Assembly: GCA_015709595.1 (NCBI GenBank)
Contig: CP054178.1
Span: 992,001-1,056,000 of the forward strand
Length of the DNA stretch: 64,000 nucleotides
Source: Phycisphaeraceae bacterium
Lineage (GTDB): Bacteria > Planctomycetota > Phycisphaerae > Phycisphaerales > SM1A02
Reading direction: 5' to 3'
In this document: one piece after another, positions 25,681-34,117 of the stretch
How positions within the stretch are numbered: position 1 is the first letter of the stretch
Layout of the letters: every line of letters begins with the position of its first letter
Translations under genes and position numbers: made by a program
The notes under the pieces: generated by a model
What the model was told of the DNA's origin: nothing
The model's database searches: none
The model's input: the letters and a program-made list of their open reading frames with translations, nothing else

Positions 25681-26589
25681 ATGAACGATGACCTGGGCGG
25701 CCGCGGCGCCGGGAATCCGCATGACCGAGCACCGTCGAGGCCCGACCACAACGGCAGGCCCCCGCGCTGGGGCAAGGCCTCGGGCACGCCTGAGGAGCAG
25801 TACTTTCTTGAAGGCCCGCGCACCCGCCGCTTCGAATTCTTCCGCGCCATCCGCATCCTGATGGAGTTCATCCGAGGGTTCCGGCGTCTTCACTTCGTGG
25901 GTCCGTGCGTCACGGTGTTCGGCTCGGCACGATTCCACGAGGACAACGAGTACTATCAACTCGCCCGGCGCGTCGGCGCCGAGCTGGCCGGCGTGGGGTT
26001 CACCGTCATGACCGGCGGAGGCCCCGGCATCATGGAGGCGGCTAACCGCGGCGCCAAGGAAGCCGGAGGCACATCCATCGGCTGCAACATCGTCCTGCCC
26101 ATGGAGCAGAAGCCCAATCCTTACCTCGACCGCTGGATCACCTTCCGCTACTTCTTCGTGCGCAAGGTGATGCTGGTGAAGTATTCCTACGCCTTCATCG
26201 TGCTCCCCGGCGGGTTCGGCACCATGGATGAACTCTTCGAGGCGGCCACCCTCATCCAGACCGGCAAGATCCGCGACTTCCCCATCGTGCTCATGGGACG
26301 CGAATACTGGCAGCCGCTGCTGGACTTCATGAATCACCGGCTCGTGGCGCAGGGCACCATCGACGCCAGGGACATGGAGCGCATCTTCGTCACCGACTCG
26401 CCCCGCGAGGCGGTGGCTCACGTCGTCGAGGCGGCCACGGGACGATTCGGCTTCACCTGGCGCACGGCGGCGCCCAGGCCGCACTGGTACCTGGGCGAGC
26501 GAGCCGCCGCCGCGCCGGTGGTGGAGCCAGTCGCCGCCTCACCGGGCGGCGGGAGTGAACGATCGGGCGGCCCAGGAAGCACGCCATGA
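25681..26589 (+). CDS. LOG-family (TIGR00730-like) Rossmann-fold protein
   Basis: A 302-residue protein with the LOG/lysine decarboxylase-like fold. The motifs GGGPGIMEAANRGA (about residues 113-126) and PGGFGTMDELFE (about 178-189) are both complete. This family hydrolyses nucleoside monophosphates, and cytokinin-nucleotide phosphoribohydrolase is the best known activity. The long N-terminal extension (about 1-60, with EEQYFLEGPRTRRFEFFRA) marks the larger bacterial TIGR00730 subgroup. AAGGAG lies 12 bases before ATG 25681. The next gene overlaps its stop (ATGA), so the two are probably one operon. A TACAGT hexamer at about 25647 may be the -10 box. Confidence 0.9.
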   Translation: MNDDLGGRGAGNPHDRAPSRPDHNGRPPRWGKASGTPEEQYFLEGPRTRRFEFFRAIRILMEFIRGFRRLHFVGPCVTVFGSARFHEDNEYYQLARRVGAELAGVGFTVMTGGGPGIMEAANRGAKEAGGTSIGCNIVLPMEQKPNPYLDRWITFRYFFVRKVMLVKYSYAFIVLPGGFGTMDELFEAATLIQTGKIRDFPIVLMGREYWQPLLDFMNHRLVAQGTIDARDMERIFVTDSPREAVAHVVEAATGRFGFTWRTAAPRPHWYLGERAAAAPVVEPVAASPGGGSERSGGPGSTP

Positions 26590-27830
26590 CGCCAACGTCA
26601 ACACCTCGTTCGACCGCGGCCGCCCCCGCGTGGAGCACGCTCCGACGGACCGATGACGTCGTGCTTCTGCATGCCGCCAGCGCGGGCGAGGTGCGGCCGG
26701 ATGACCCCCTGCCGGCGTTCGCACGCGCGCTCGTCACGATCCACCGCGCCGGCATCGTGGGCGCCAAGCGGCTCTCCCACGACGGCCGCCTGCACTCGAT
26801 GGGCGAGATGGTCATCCACCCCAAGGGCTTCCACTCGATCGGTCGCGGACTCCCCGCCGAGGCGTTCGGCTACCCGGAGGAGGTGGACGCCATCACCGGC
26901 GGTGTGATGGCGGTTCGTCCCGATCTCTTCAATGAACTCGGCGGCGAAACCGCGTTTTCCGGCGCGCTGGACGCGCTGGCCGCCTGCCTGGAAGCGCGGC
27001 GTCGCGGCTGGCGCATCATCACCCTTCCCGAGGTGATTGTCGCGGACGACGCCAAGGTCGATTGCTCCGCCGCGGAACACGAGTCGCTCGTCCTTCGCTT
27101 CGGCTTCGACTGGCGCTCGCCCGACCTGGACGCCGTGAGGCGTCTGCACGCCGGCACGGGGCTGCTGTGGAACGCCCGGTTTCTCGGCGGCCCGGCCCGC
27201 TATCTCAAGTACGAATCCCGCCCCGCGCTGCACTGGAAGTCCTACGCCGAGGTTCCCACCTACCGCTCGCGGGCCGAGGCCATCGTGAAGTTCATCGCCG
27301 AGCAGGCGACGACGCTGCTCAGCCGCGGGACATCGGGCGTCGCCGGACTCGCACTCCTCGACTTCGGTTGCGGCGACGGGCTGTTCTCGCACCTGTTCGC
27401 CCAGCGCGGCTTCAGCGTGACCGGCGTGGATGTGGAATCATCCGCCATCGCCCAGGCGCGTGAGAAGACCGACCAGCAGGCCTACCCCGGCCCGCGTCCC
27501 GCGTTTCGACCCGTCGAACCAGGGCCCCTGCCGATCCCCGCCGCGTCGATCGATGTGGCCGTCATGCTGGATGTCATCGAGCATCTGCCCAACCCGGTGG
27601 CGGTGCTGCAGGATCTCCGCTGCGTCCTCAAGCCGGGCGGGGTGCTGGCGGTCGTCACGCCCGAATGGCAGTACGGCGGATGGTCCGATGCGATCTATCA
27701 CATCTGCGAGTACACGCTGGATGAACTGGCCAGCCAGGTACGCACGTGCGGCTTCGCGCCGGCCCAGGCGGGGCGCGTCGGCGCGCCGTATCGGGACGTG
27801 ATCCTGGTGGCGAAGTCCGGGGCGTCGTGA
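26586..27830 (+). CDS. Decayed GT2-like domain fused to SAM methyltransferase
   Basis: A 414-residue fusion. About 25-155 looks like the second half of a family 2 glycosyltransferase (GIVGAKRLSHDGRLHSMGEM, VDAITGGVMAVRPDLFNELGG, EARRRGWRIITLPEVIVADD). The first half of the GT-A domain is absent, and the place of the usual LLNNDxEV sugar-nucleotide motif reads LLHAASAGEV, so this part is probably not catalytic. About 225-414 is a class I methyltransferase: LLDFGCGDGLFSHLFAQRGF (motif I), VTGVDVE (motif II), VAVMLDVIEHLPNP and LKPGGVLAVVTP. Likely a glycan- or lipid-modifying methyltransferase with a binding domain; the substrate is unknown. Its ATG overlaps the LOG gene stop. Confidence 0.82.
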   Translation: MTPTSTPRSTAAAPAWSTLRRTDDVVLLHAASAGEVRPDDPLPAFARALVTIHRAGIVGAKRLSHDGRLHSMGEMVIHPKGFHSIGRGLPAEAFGYPEEVDAITGGVMAVRPDLFNELGGETAFSGALDALAACLEARRRGWRIITLPEVIVADDAKVDCSAAEHESLVLRFGFDWRSPDLDAVRRLHAGTGLLWNARFLGGPARYLKYESRPALHWKSYAEVPTYRSRAEAIVKFIAEQATTLLSRGTSGVAGLALLDFGCGDGLFSHLFAQRGFSVTGVDVESSAIAQAREKTDQQAYPGPRPAFRPVEPGPLPIPAASIDVAVMLDVIEHLPNPVAVLQDLRCVLKPGGVLAVVTPEWQYGGWSDAIYHICEYTLDELASQVRTCGFAPAQAGRVGAPYRDVILVAKSGAS

Positions 27831-27877
27831 CACCGCAAGCGCCCGAGGCGCCGAGTGAACCGCCGCGGTGGCCGGGT

Positions 27878-27900
27878 GAGCCGCGACCGCGAGCGAGCGG
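27878..27900 (+). repeat. GAGCCGCGACC-type intergenic repeat, copy 1
   Basis: Reads gagccgcgaccgcgagcgag then cgg. Related copies occur at 34064-34086 (+) and 35461-35483 (-); all share GAGCCGCGACC followed by a GAG-rich tail. It lies between the convergent methyltransferase-fusion and TrkH genes. Confidence 0.6.
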
Positions 27901-27924
27901 AAGTCCTATCGGATGCGGAGCACG

Positions 27925-29475
27925 TCACACGCGCCGCCAGAACCGCGGGGTGACAAGGGCCACCAGCGTCACGATCTCCAGTCGCCCGAGCAGCATCATC
28001 ATGCTCAGGGTGATCTTGCTGCCATCGGTCATCCAGCCGTAGTTCGCCATCGGCCCCACCTTGCCGAAGCCGGGGCCGGTGTTGCAGAAGGTCGAGAAGT
28101 TGGCCGAGATGGCGGTGGTCAGGTCGAGCGTGCCTCGCGGTTCGAAGACATAGAGCAGCAGCGTTCCCACGCCGTGCAGGATGACCATGCCGACGGCGAA
28201 GCCCATGCAGGCGAGCTGGACCTCATCATCGACGATGCTGCGACCGATGCGCACGGGTCGAACGACGCTGGGGCGGAAGGCGCGCTCGAGAATGGCCATG
28301 AGCGCCTTGATGATGATGAGCAGGCGGATCACCTTCAGCCCGCCCGCCGTGGACCCGGCGCAGCCGCCAAGGATGGACACGAAGGCGATGACGGCCCGGA
28401 CTTCATCAGGCCAGCGATCGAAGTCCGCCGTGGCGAAGCCGGTGGTGGTCTGCACGGAGACGACGTTGAACACCGCCGCCTGGAGCGCGTAGCCCACGCC
28501 CGCCTCGACATGCTCGCCCGTGGTCTTGACGACGACGCGCCCCACGATGCCCGCCGCCACCACGATGGTGCAGGCGGCGAGAATGCCGAAGTACAACCGC
28601 AGTTCGCGGTCGGCGAGCACCTCGGCGTACTTCCGTCGCAGCAGGTGGTAGTACAAGGCGAAGTTCACCCCGCCCAGAATCATGAAGATGGTGATGACGA
28701 TGTCCACCGCCGCCGAGTCGTAGTGGCCGGTGCTGGCGTTCTTCGGGCTGAAGCCGCCGGTGGAGATGGTGGAAAGGGCGTGGCACAGCGCATCGAAGGA
28801 CGACATGCCGCAGAGCAGCAGGGCCACGATGAGCACGGCGGTCATGCCCGAGTAGATCTGCAGCAGCACGCGGGCGGTGGAGCGGATGGTGGGCATCACG
28901 CCCTCATCCACCGGGCCGGAGACCTCGTTGAAGAACAGCCGCTTGGCGCCCACCCCCACGCTGGGCAGCACCGCAATGAATACCACCACGATGCCCACGC
29001 CGCCGATCCACTGCGTGAAGGCGCGCCACAGCAGCAGGGCATGCGGGACCGCCTCGATGTCGGTGAGGACGCTGGCGCCAACGGTGGTCAGCCCGCTCAT
29101 CGACTCGAAGTAGCAGTCCACGTAGTTCAGAAAAGGGTGGCCCGGCGGAACGGCGTCATCCAGATGCGCCCACACCCAGAAGGGCAGCGCGGCGTACCCC
29201 GCCCCCAGCAGCCAGGAGAGGGCCACCAGCAGCAGGGCCTCGCGCCGGCCGACATCCTCAGAGCCGCCCCTGGGCGGGCGCGTCATCCACCACACGAAGA
29301 ACGCTCCCACCAGTCCTCCGCCGCCCACGAAGAACAGCGCCAGCTTGGCGGCGGCGTTGACCTCCTCGCCGCGGAACCACTGGACGAGGTAGAAACCGCC
29401 CGCGACCAGCAGGAGCACGACGCCCAGCACCATCTGCAGGGCACACAACTGGTTGACGACGAGGCGGAGATTCAT
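27925..29475 (-). CDS. trkH: TrkH-type potassium uptake channel subunit
   Basis: A 516-residue integral membrane protein with the four membrane-pore-membrane repeats of TrkH/KtrB. The selectivity-filter loops are visible: GLTTVGASVL, STISTGGFSP, QTTTGFATADF and CNTGPGFG. Around twelve membrane helices fit the family. It forms the ion-conducting part of a K+ uptake system gated by the RCK protein TrkA, encoded immediately upstream on the same strand. The ATG at 29475 opens the first membrane segment (LVVNQLCALQMVLGVVLLL). 206 bases separate it from the TrkA stop, and these contain an inverted repeat element. Confidence 0.95.
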   Translation of the reverse strand: MNLRLVVNQLCALQMVLGVVLLLVAGGFYLVQWFRGEEVNAAAKLALFFVGGGGLVGAFFVWWMTRPPRGGSEDVGRREALLLVALSWLLGAGYAALPFWVWAHLDDAVPPGHPFLNYVDCYFESMSGLTTVGASVLTDIEAVPHALLLWRAFTQWIGGVGIVVVFIAVLPSVGVGAKRLFFNEVSGPVDEGVMPTIRSTARVLLQIYSGMTAVLIVALLLCGMSSFDALCHALSTISTGGFSPKNASTGHYDSAAVDIVITIFMILGGVNFALYYHLLRRKYAEVLADRELRLYFGILAACTIVVAAGIVGRVVVKTTGEHVEAGVGYALQAAVFNVVSVQTTTGFATADFDRWPDEVRAVIAFVSILGGCAGSTAGGLKVIRLLIIIKALMAILERAFRPSVVRPVRIGRSIVDDEVQLACMGFAVGMVILHGVGTLLLYVFEPRGTLDLTTAISANFSTFCNTGPGFGKVGPMANYGWMTDGSKITLSMMMLLGRLEIVTLVALVTPRFWRRV

Positions 29476-29489
29476 GGTGCTTCAGGAAT

Positions 29490-29639
29490 CATCCACAGAT
29501 GAACACGGATCAACTGGATGGAACAACAGATCGTGGGCGGCTGGCTCTGGGGGATTGGGCTCGGATTGTTGTCATCGGTGATGAAACTCAGAACTCGGCC
29601 TTTTCTGCGGCATCCACTTCATCCGTGTTCCTCGGTGGA
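29490..29639. repeat. MITE-like element with inverted ATCCAC-GATGAACACGGAT ends
   Basis: The left end at 29490-29510 reads atccacagatgaacacggat. The right end at 29621-29639 is its near inverse (atccgtgttcctcggtgga). About 110 bases lie between, without a gene. It sits in the trkA-trkH gap. A second pair with the same ends is found at 31964-32168. Confidence 0.6.
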
Positions 29640-29681
29640 CTTCTTCAATGCGGACCGAGTTCATCCGTGGTTTCATCATCC

Positions 29682-31019
29682 TCATCGCAGGTCCAGCACC
29701 TTGCGCAGGGCTTCCTCCTTGCCGTGACGCCCCACCACGAGCAGCGTGTCTCCCACCTGGATGACGTCCTGGGCGCCGGGCACGTGGATGGCGCCGTTGC
29801 GCTGGATCGCCGCCAGCATCCAGTTGGGGCTGAGCTTGACCTCGCGCAGCGGCAGACCCACGACCTCCGACGCGGCCTTGATGCGCACGCGGTACACGTC
29901 CACCTCACCCTCGGCGAGCGAGGCGAGCTGGGTAAGCGGGCGTTCGTCGATGGCGCGCTCGATCTCGCGCACCGCCACGGCCCGCGGGCTGAAGGGCTTG
30001 TCGATGCCCAGCCGCTTGAGCACGTGCAGGTACTTGGACTGCTCCACCACCGCCACCGCCTGACGCACCCCTGCGCTCTTGGCCAGAAGACAGCCGAGGA
30101 TGTTCTCCTCGTCATGAGCCAGGGCCACGAAGGCGTCGGCATCGCCGATCCGCTCATCCTCGAACACCGTGCGATCCGTCGGGTCGGCCTGCAGCACAGT
30201 GACCCAGTCCAGTTCGCGGGCCAGCTCCTGGGCGCGCTGCCTGTTGGTCTCGAAGAGCCGGATCGAGATGTTGCGGTTCTTGAGCGCCCGGCACAGCCAC
30301 ACCGCCATGGGCGGCCCGCCCATGATGACCACCCGCCGCCGCCCGAACTTGTCGTCGTGGAACATCCTGCGGGCCACGGGAAAGTGCGCCGGATCGCCCA
30401 CCAGCACCACGGAATCGCCCGGCTCCACCACGGTATCGGCGGCGGGGACGAAGGCCCCCTGCTTGCGCACCACCGCCGCCAGCCGCGTTCCCTTGGGCAG
30501 CCGCAGCTGCGCCAGGGGTATCCCCAGGGCGTCGGCCTCGCGCGACACGGGAATCTGCTGCATCTCGATCTGCCCGCGGGCGAAGTTCTCGATCGCCAGC
30601 GCCCCCGGATTGCGCAGCGTCTGCCCGATGGCCACCGCGGTGGAGTACTCCGGGCAGATCAGCCGGTCGATGCTGAAGTGCTTCTCGTAGTTGAAGTCGC
30701 GTCCCTCGAAGTAGTCGCTCTGGTGGACGCGGGCGATGGCCTTGCGCGTCCCCAGCCCCTTGGCCACCGAGGCGGTGATCAGGTTGACGTCGTCCTTGCT
30801 GGTGGTGGCCAGGACCAGATCCGCCGACGCCGCCCCGGCTTCCAGCAGGACTCGGGCCTGCGAGCAGTCGCCCGCCAGGGTGCGCACGTCCAGCGTGTCG
30901 CCCACCTGGGCCAGCCGGGCCCGGTCGGTGTCGATGATGGTGATGCTGTTGTCGCGGGCGACGAGCACCTCGGCCGCATGTCGGCCCACCTCGCCGGCTC
31001 CGCAGATGATGATGTCCAT
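29682..31019 (-). CDS. trkA: TrkA-type potassium uptake regulator, two RCK units
   Basis: A 445-residue cytoplasmic protein with duplicated RCK_N/RCK_C units, the usual TrkA length. The first Rossmann domain opens with IICGAGEVGRHAAEVL (4-19) and IDTD binding NAD(H). The second begins near residue 230 (VVIMGGPPMAVWLCRAL) and has a looser glycine motif. RCK_C domains lie at about 140-220 and 365-445 (VVGLPLREVKL ... GDTLLVVGRHGKE). It gates TrkH, encoded next on the same strand. ATG 31019 (MDIIICGAGEV) is the family N-terminus. Confidence 0.95.
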   Translation of the reverse strand: MDIIICGAGEVGRHAAEVLVARDNSITIIDTDRARLAQVGDTLDVRTLAGDCSQARVLLEAGAASADLVLATTSKDDVNLITASVAKGLGTRKAIARVHQSDYFEGRDFNYEKHFSIDRLICPEYSTAVAIGQTLRNPGALAIENFARGQIEMQQIPVSREADALGIPLAQLRLPKGTRLAAVVRKQGAFVPAADTVVEPGDSVVLVGDPAHFPVARRMFHDDKFGRRRVVIMGGPPMAVWLCRALKNRNISIRLFETNRQRAQELARELDWVTVLQADPTDRTVFEDERIGDADAFVALAHDEENILGCLLAKSAGVRQAVAVVEQSKYLHVLKRLGIDKPFSPRAVAVREIERAIDERPLTQLASLAEGEVDVYRVRIKAASEVVGLPLREVKLSPNWMLAAIQRNGAIHVPGAQDVIQVGDTLLVVGRHGKEEALRKVLDLR

Positions 31020-31322
31020 GTCGTTCTTCCGGCGAGTGGTCTGACCCCGGTCACAACCTCCCGCACCAACCCCCATCCGGGCCCCGCCACCCCTTCCCGC
31101 AGGCCCTGATCAGGGTCGCGGGCGCCTGACCCCGTGGGGATCATCGTACACCCTCCGGGAACCTCGCCAAAACCCCTTGATGTTCGCATTATGTACGGGT
31201 ATCATCCGTCCCACGGCATGCGACAATGCCTCGGGCAGGGCGGACGCAGGGTTCGCAGGGGGCCGGCTCGTTTGCCGGTCGCGGGGCTGCTCGCTCAGAA
31301 ACCACAGCAGAAAGGATACGTC
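31020..31322. other. Divergent intergenic region, trkA / DUF1579
   Basis: The 303 bases carry the promoters of both flanking genes. The sequence ctgaccccg occurs twice (about 31049 and 31125). On the plus strand AGAAAGGA at about 31308-31315 is the ribosome binding site of the DUF1579 gene. I see no further gene. Confidence 0.4.
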
Positions 31323-31931
31323 ATGAGGATTCGCTCGTTCATCGGCGGTTTCGCGCTCGGGTGCGTCACCTTGCTCGGGGCGGCCAACGCCTTCCAGCAG
31401 GATCCGCCCGACATGGAGCAGATGGAGAAGATGTGGCAGGAGGCCATGGAGAAGTACGGCACCCCCTCCGACGAGCACAAGATGTACGCCAAGCGCGAAG
31501 GGTCGTGGACTTTCATCGGCGAGCACTGGGTGACTCCCGGCGTCGCGGGACCGCCCTTTGAAGGCACCGCCGACTTCACCATGCTCCTCGACGGCCGATT
31601 CCTCGGCGGGCACCACACCAGCAAAGGCCCGATGGGCAACTTCGAGGGCTATGGCCTCAACGGCTACGACCGCATGAAGAAGAAGCACACCTCCATGTGG
31701 GTGGACAACATGAGCACCGGCATCGTCACCATGGAAGGCGACGCCACCGGCCCCAACACCTACGAGTTTCACGGCATGATGCCCGACCCCATGAGCGGCA
31801 AGTACGTCAAGTACCGCTCCATCGAACGCGTGGTTGATGAGGACACCCTGGTCATGGAAATGTACGGCCCCGGGCCGGACGGCAAGGAATTCCTGACCAT
31901 GAAGCTCACCTACAAGCGCATCAAGGACTGA
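31323..31931 (+). CDS. Secreted DUF1579 family protein
   Basis: A 202-residue protein with a signal peptide (about 1-23, ending ANAFQ). The DUF1579 domain (about 50-200) is recognisable from EGSWTFIGEHW, GTADFTMLLDGRFLGGHHTS, EGYGLNGYDRMKKKHTSMW and the closing MKLTYKRIKD. The fold is a lipocalin-like beta barrel; no biochemical role is established. It has a good ribosome binding site and is followed by a textbook terminator, so it is a single-gene unit. Confidence 0.88.
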   Translation: MRIRSFIGGFALGCVTLLGAANAFQQDPPDMEQMEKMWQEAMEKYGTPSDEHKMYAKREGSWTFIGEHWVTPGVAGPPFEGTADFTMLLDGRFLGGHHTSKGPMGNFEGYGLNGYDRMKKKHTSMWVDNMSTGIVTMEGDATGPNTYEFHGMMPDPMSGKYVKYRSIERVVDEDTLVMEMYGPGPDGKEFLTMKLTYKRIKD

Positions 31932-31963
31932 CCGGCGCCCGCCTCTCTGCGAGAAGAGAAGCG

Positions 31964-32168
31964 TCCACCGATGAACGCGGATGGACGACGATGGAGATCG
32001 AAACGGGCGTTCTCAATCCGCCCAGGCGTCTCGCCCTGATCGGCCCCCTTCCGCATGGGAGGGGGCTTTTTTTCGTGCCGCTCGGGGTCTGCCGCGAACC
32101 CGAACCGCCCGATCGGATTGCCCGCACCCGCGCTGAAACATCCCCGTTTCTCCGTGTCCATCGGTGGA
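31964..32168. repeat. Second MITE-like element with inverted TCCACCGATG ends
   Basis: The left end at 31964-31982 reads tccaccgatgaacgcggat. The right end at 32152-32168 is ccgtgtccatcggtgga, its near inverse. The intervening ~170 bases include the DUF1579 terminator. The ends match those of the element at 29490-29639. Confidence 0.55.
32043..32073 (+). terminator. Rho-independent terminator after DUF1579 gene
   Basis: Stem gccccct / agggggc (32043-32049 and 32060-32066), a 10-base loop, then seven T residues (32067-32073). It lies 111 bases after the DUF1579 stop, in the correct orientation, and is the clearest intrinsic terminator in the window. Confidence 0.85.
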
Positions 32169-32279
32169 TGAAACGCTCCGGCCACGCACGAAGGAAGGAA
32201 ACGCCGCTCCGCGGGATTCCTGTTTGGTTCATCCGGCCGATCGGGTATTCTGTGAACGCTGACACTCGGAGAAGACACG

Positions 32280-34052
32280 ATGCGTTCTCGGACCTTGATT
32301 CACCGGCTGCCATCCGCCGCCCTCCTCGCCGCGCTTCCTCTCCTGCCCGCGGCGGCCGCGTTGGCTCAACCACCGATCATCGGTCCACAGAAGCGCATCG
32401 ACCCCGGCGGCGGAACATTCGCCGCCAACGAGACCACCGTCTCCGCCAGCGAGTTCAACCCCAACGTCATCGTGGCGGGGTGGAATGACTGGCGCCGCTC
32501 CACCGCCAGCGAGATCATCAACTCCGGCTTCGCGCTCTCCTTTGACGGCGGGCAGACGTGGACGGACTTCCTGCTTCGCCCGCCGCCCGGCTTTCAGACC
32601 AACGTCGAAGGCGACCCCATGACCGCCTACGACGACCGAACCGGCGCCCTGTGGGCCGGGGCGCTGGCCTTCGGGGGCACGCACCTCTATGTCGCCCGGC
32701 TCAACCCCGGCGACACCCAGTTCCAGCCGGCGGTCATCGCCCGCTCGGGCGGCGGACTCGACAAGTGCTGGATGGCCGCCGGCCCGCGGCTCAACCAGCC
32801 CAACACCACGCGGCTGTTCATCGCGCTCAACGTGGGCATCCTCTGGTCCGACGACATGGGCGCGACATGGAGCGCGCCGATCAACCTCGGCTCGGGGCTC
32901 GGCTTCCTGCCGCGCGTCGGACCCAACGGCGAGGTCTACGTGGCCTACTGGGACGGCGGATCGGGCATGCGCCTGCGCCGCTCGCTCAACGACAGCGCGT
33001 CCTACACCGACCACCTCGTCGCCACACGCATGGACGTGTGGGGCACGCAGGACGGCTCACGCTTCCCCGGCCAGTTCCGCGTCCCTTCCATGCTCTACTT
33101 CGACGTGGACCAGAACACCGGCCACCTCTACGCCTGCTACTTCGACACCACCAACCTCGTGGGCGGCAACCGCAACGTGGACATCTACTTCACCAAGTCC
33201 ACCAACCAGGGGACGACGTGGACCACGCCCGTCGTCATCAACGGCGACAGCAACCCGCCCGGCGACCAGTTCTTCACCTGGCTCGAAGTGGACAAGGACG
33301 GCCGCATCCACATCGTCTTCGCCGACTCGCGCCACACCGTGCAGAATGACAACGTCATCAACGGCATGTTCGACGTGTACTACATGTACAGCGACGACGC
33401 CGGAGCCACCTGGCACGAGCACCGGCTCACGCCCCAGTCGTGGAACAGCAACAACGACGGGCTCAACCGCTCCAACCAGTTCATGGGCGACTACTTCGGG
33501 CTGGCCGCCGCCGGCAACCGCATCTACCCGGTGTACCTGGATACCTCAGCCGGCGACCCGGACATCTTCACCAACGTCATTATCTTTCCCGAGAATCAGT
33601 CCACGCTCACGGACGTGCGCGTGACCACGGGCGTTCGCCTGGCGGGCGACCTGGATTCGCTGCGCAACTCGGATGACGTGGTCTACCGCACGCGCTCCGG
33701 CTTCGGACGCACCTTCACCGACCTGCACAACCTCGACATGCAGGTGGACGGGGTGACGAGCGTCGAGAACCCCGCCACCATCGACCTGACCATCGAGTCG
33801 CGCATCAACCAGCCCACCGGCGCCGCCCGCGTGTGGCTGCGCAACTGGAACGCCAATCGCTGGGACGTGGTGCGCAACTACACCGTGGGAAGCACCGAGG
33901 GCGTGGAGACGATCACCGGCATCCCCGCGGCCAGTTACGTGGACAACAACGGCCTGATCCGCGCCCGCATCCGCCACGTCGTCACGGCGCCGGTGTTCGC
34001 GTTCACGTTTGAGTCGTACTTTGATCAGGTGAAGATGGAGGTTGGGGAGTAG
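32280..34052 (+). CDS. Secreted BNR/sialidase-like beta-propeller protein
   Basis: A 590-residue protein with a signal peptide (1-29, ending ALAQ). The body is a six-bladed propeller with repeated BNR/Asp-box motifs of S-x-D-x-G-x-T-W type: SFDGGQTW, SDDMGATW, TNQGTTW and SDDAGATW. True sialidases carry an arginine triad and a Tyr/Glu pair, which I cannot confirm here, so enzyme activity should not be assumed. About 450-590 is a C-terminal beta-sandwich (ATIDLTIESRINQPTGAARVWLRNW). No sorting signal is present. Preceded by CGGAGAAG as a ribosome binding site. Confidence 0.82.
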   Translation: MRSRTLIHRLPSAALLAALPLLPAAAALAQPPIIGPQKRIDPGGGTFAANETTVSASEFNPNVIVAGWNDWRRSTASEIINSGFALSFDGGQTWTDFLLRPPPGFQTNVEGDPMTAYDDRTGALWAGALAFGGTHLYVARLNPGDTQFQPAVIARSGGGLDKCWMAAGPRLNQPNTTRLFIALNVGILWSDDMGATWSAPINLGSGLGFLPRVGPNGEVYVAYWDGGSGMRLRRSLNDSASYTDHLVATRMDVWGTQDGSRFPGQFRVPSMLYFDVDQNTGHLYACYFDTTNLVGGNRNVDIYFTKSTNQGTTWTTPVVINGDSNPPGDQFFTWLEVDKDGRIHIVFADSRHTVQNDNVINGMFDVYYMYSDDAGATWHEHRLTPQSWNSNNDGLNRSNQFMGDYFGLAAAGNRIYPVYLDTSAGDPDIFTNVIIFPENQSTLTDVRVTTGVRLAGDLDSLRNSDDVVYRTRSGFGRTFTDLHNLDMQVDGVTSVENPATIDLTIESRINQPTGAARVWLRNWNANRWDVVRNYTVGSTEGVETITGIPAASYVDNNGLIRARIRHVVTAPVFAFTFESYFDQVKMEVGE

Positions 34053-34063
34053 GGTCCAGGGAC

Positions 34064-34086
34064 GAGCCGCGACCATCATGGAGCGG
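34064..34086 (+). repeat. GAGCCGCGACC-type intergenic repeat, copy 2
   Basis: Reads gagccgcgaccatcatggag then cgg. It lies between the convergent BNR-protein and helical-protein genes and is related to the copies at 27878 and 35461. Confidence 0.5.
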
Positions 34087-34117
34087 TCGGCGCGCCGTGG
34101 CGCACCGCCGCTTCGAG

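Larger units (their letters stand above)
31932..32279. other. Intergenic region with terminator and inverted repeat pair
   Basis: The 348 bases hold the DUF1579 terminator (32043-32073) and a pair of inverted repeats (31964-31982 and 32152-32168). A TATTCT hexamer at about 32248 may be the -10 box of the BNR-protein gene. A half copy of the aggcgtctcgcc palindrome lies at about 32024. No gene is seen. Confidence 0.5.

Noticed and set aside
31120-31160. Riboswitch or structured leader before the DUF1579 gene
   Set aside because: Some short inverted sequences occur, but no known riboswitch core is recognisable.
32280-34052. True sialidase
   Set aside because: Asp-box motifs show the propeller fold only; the arginine triad and nucleophilic Tyr/Glu pair could not be identified.
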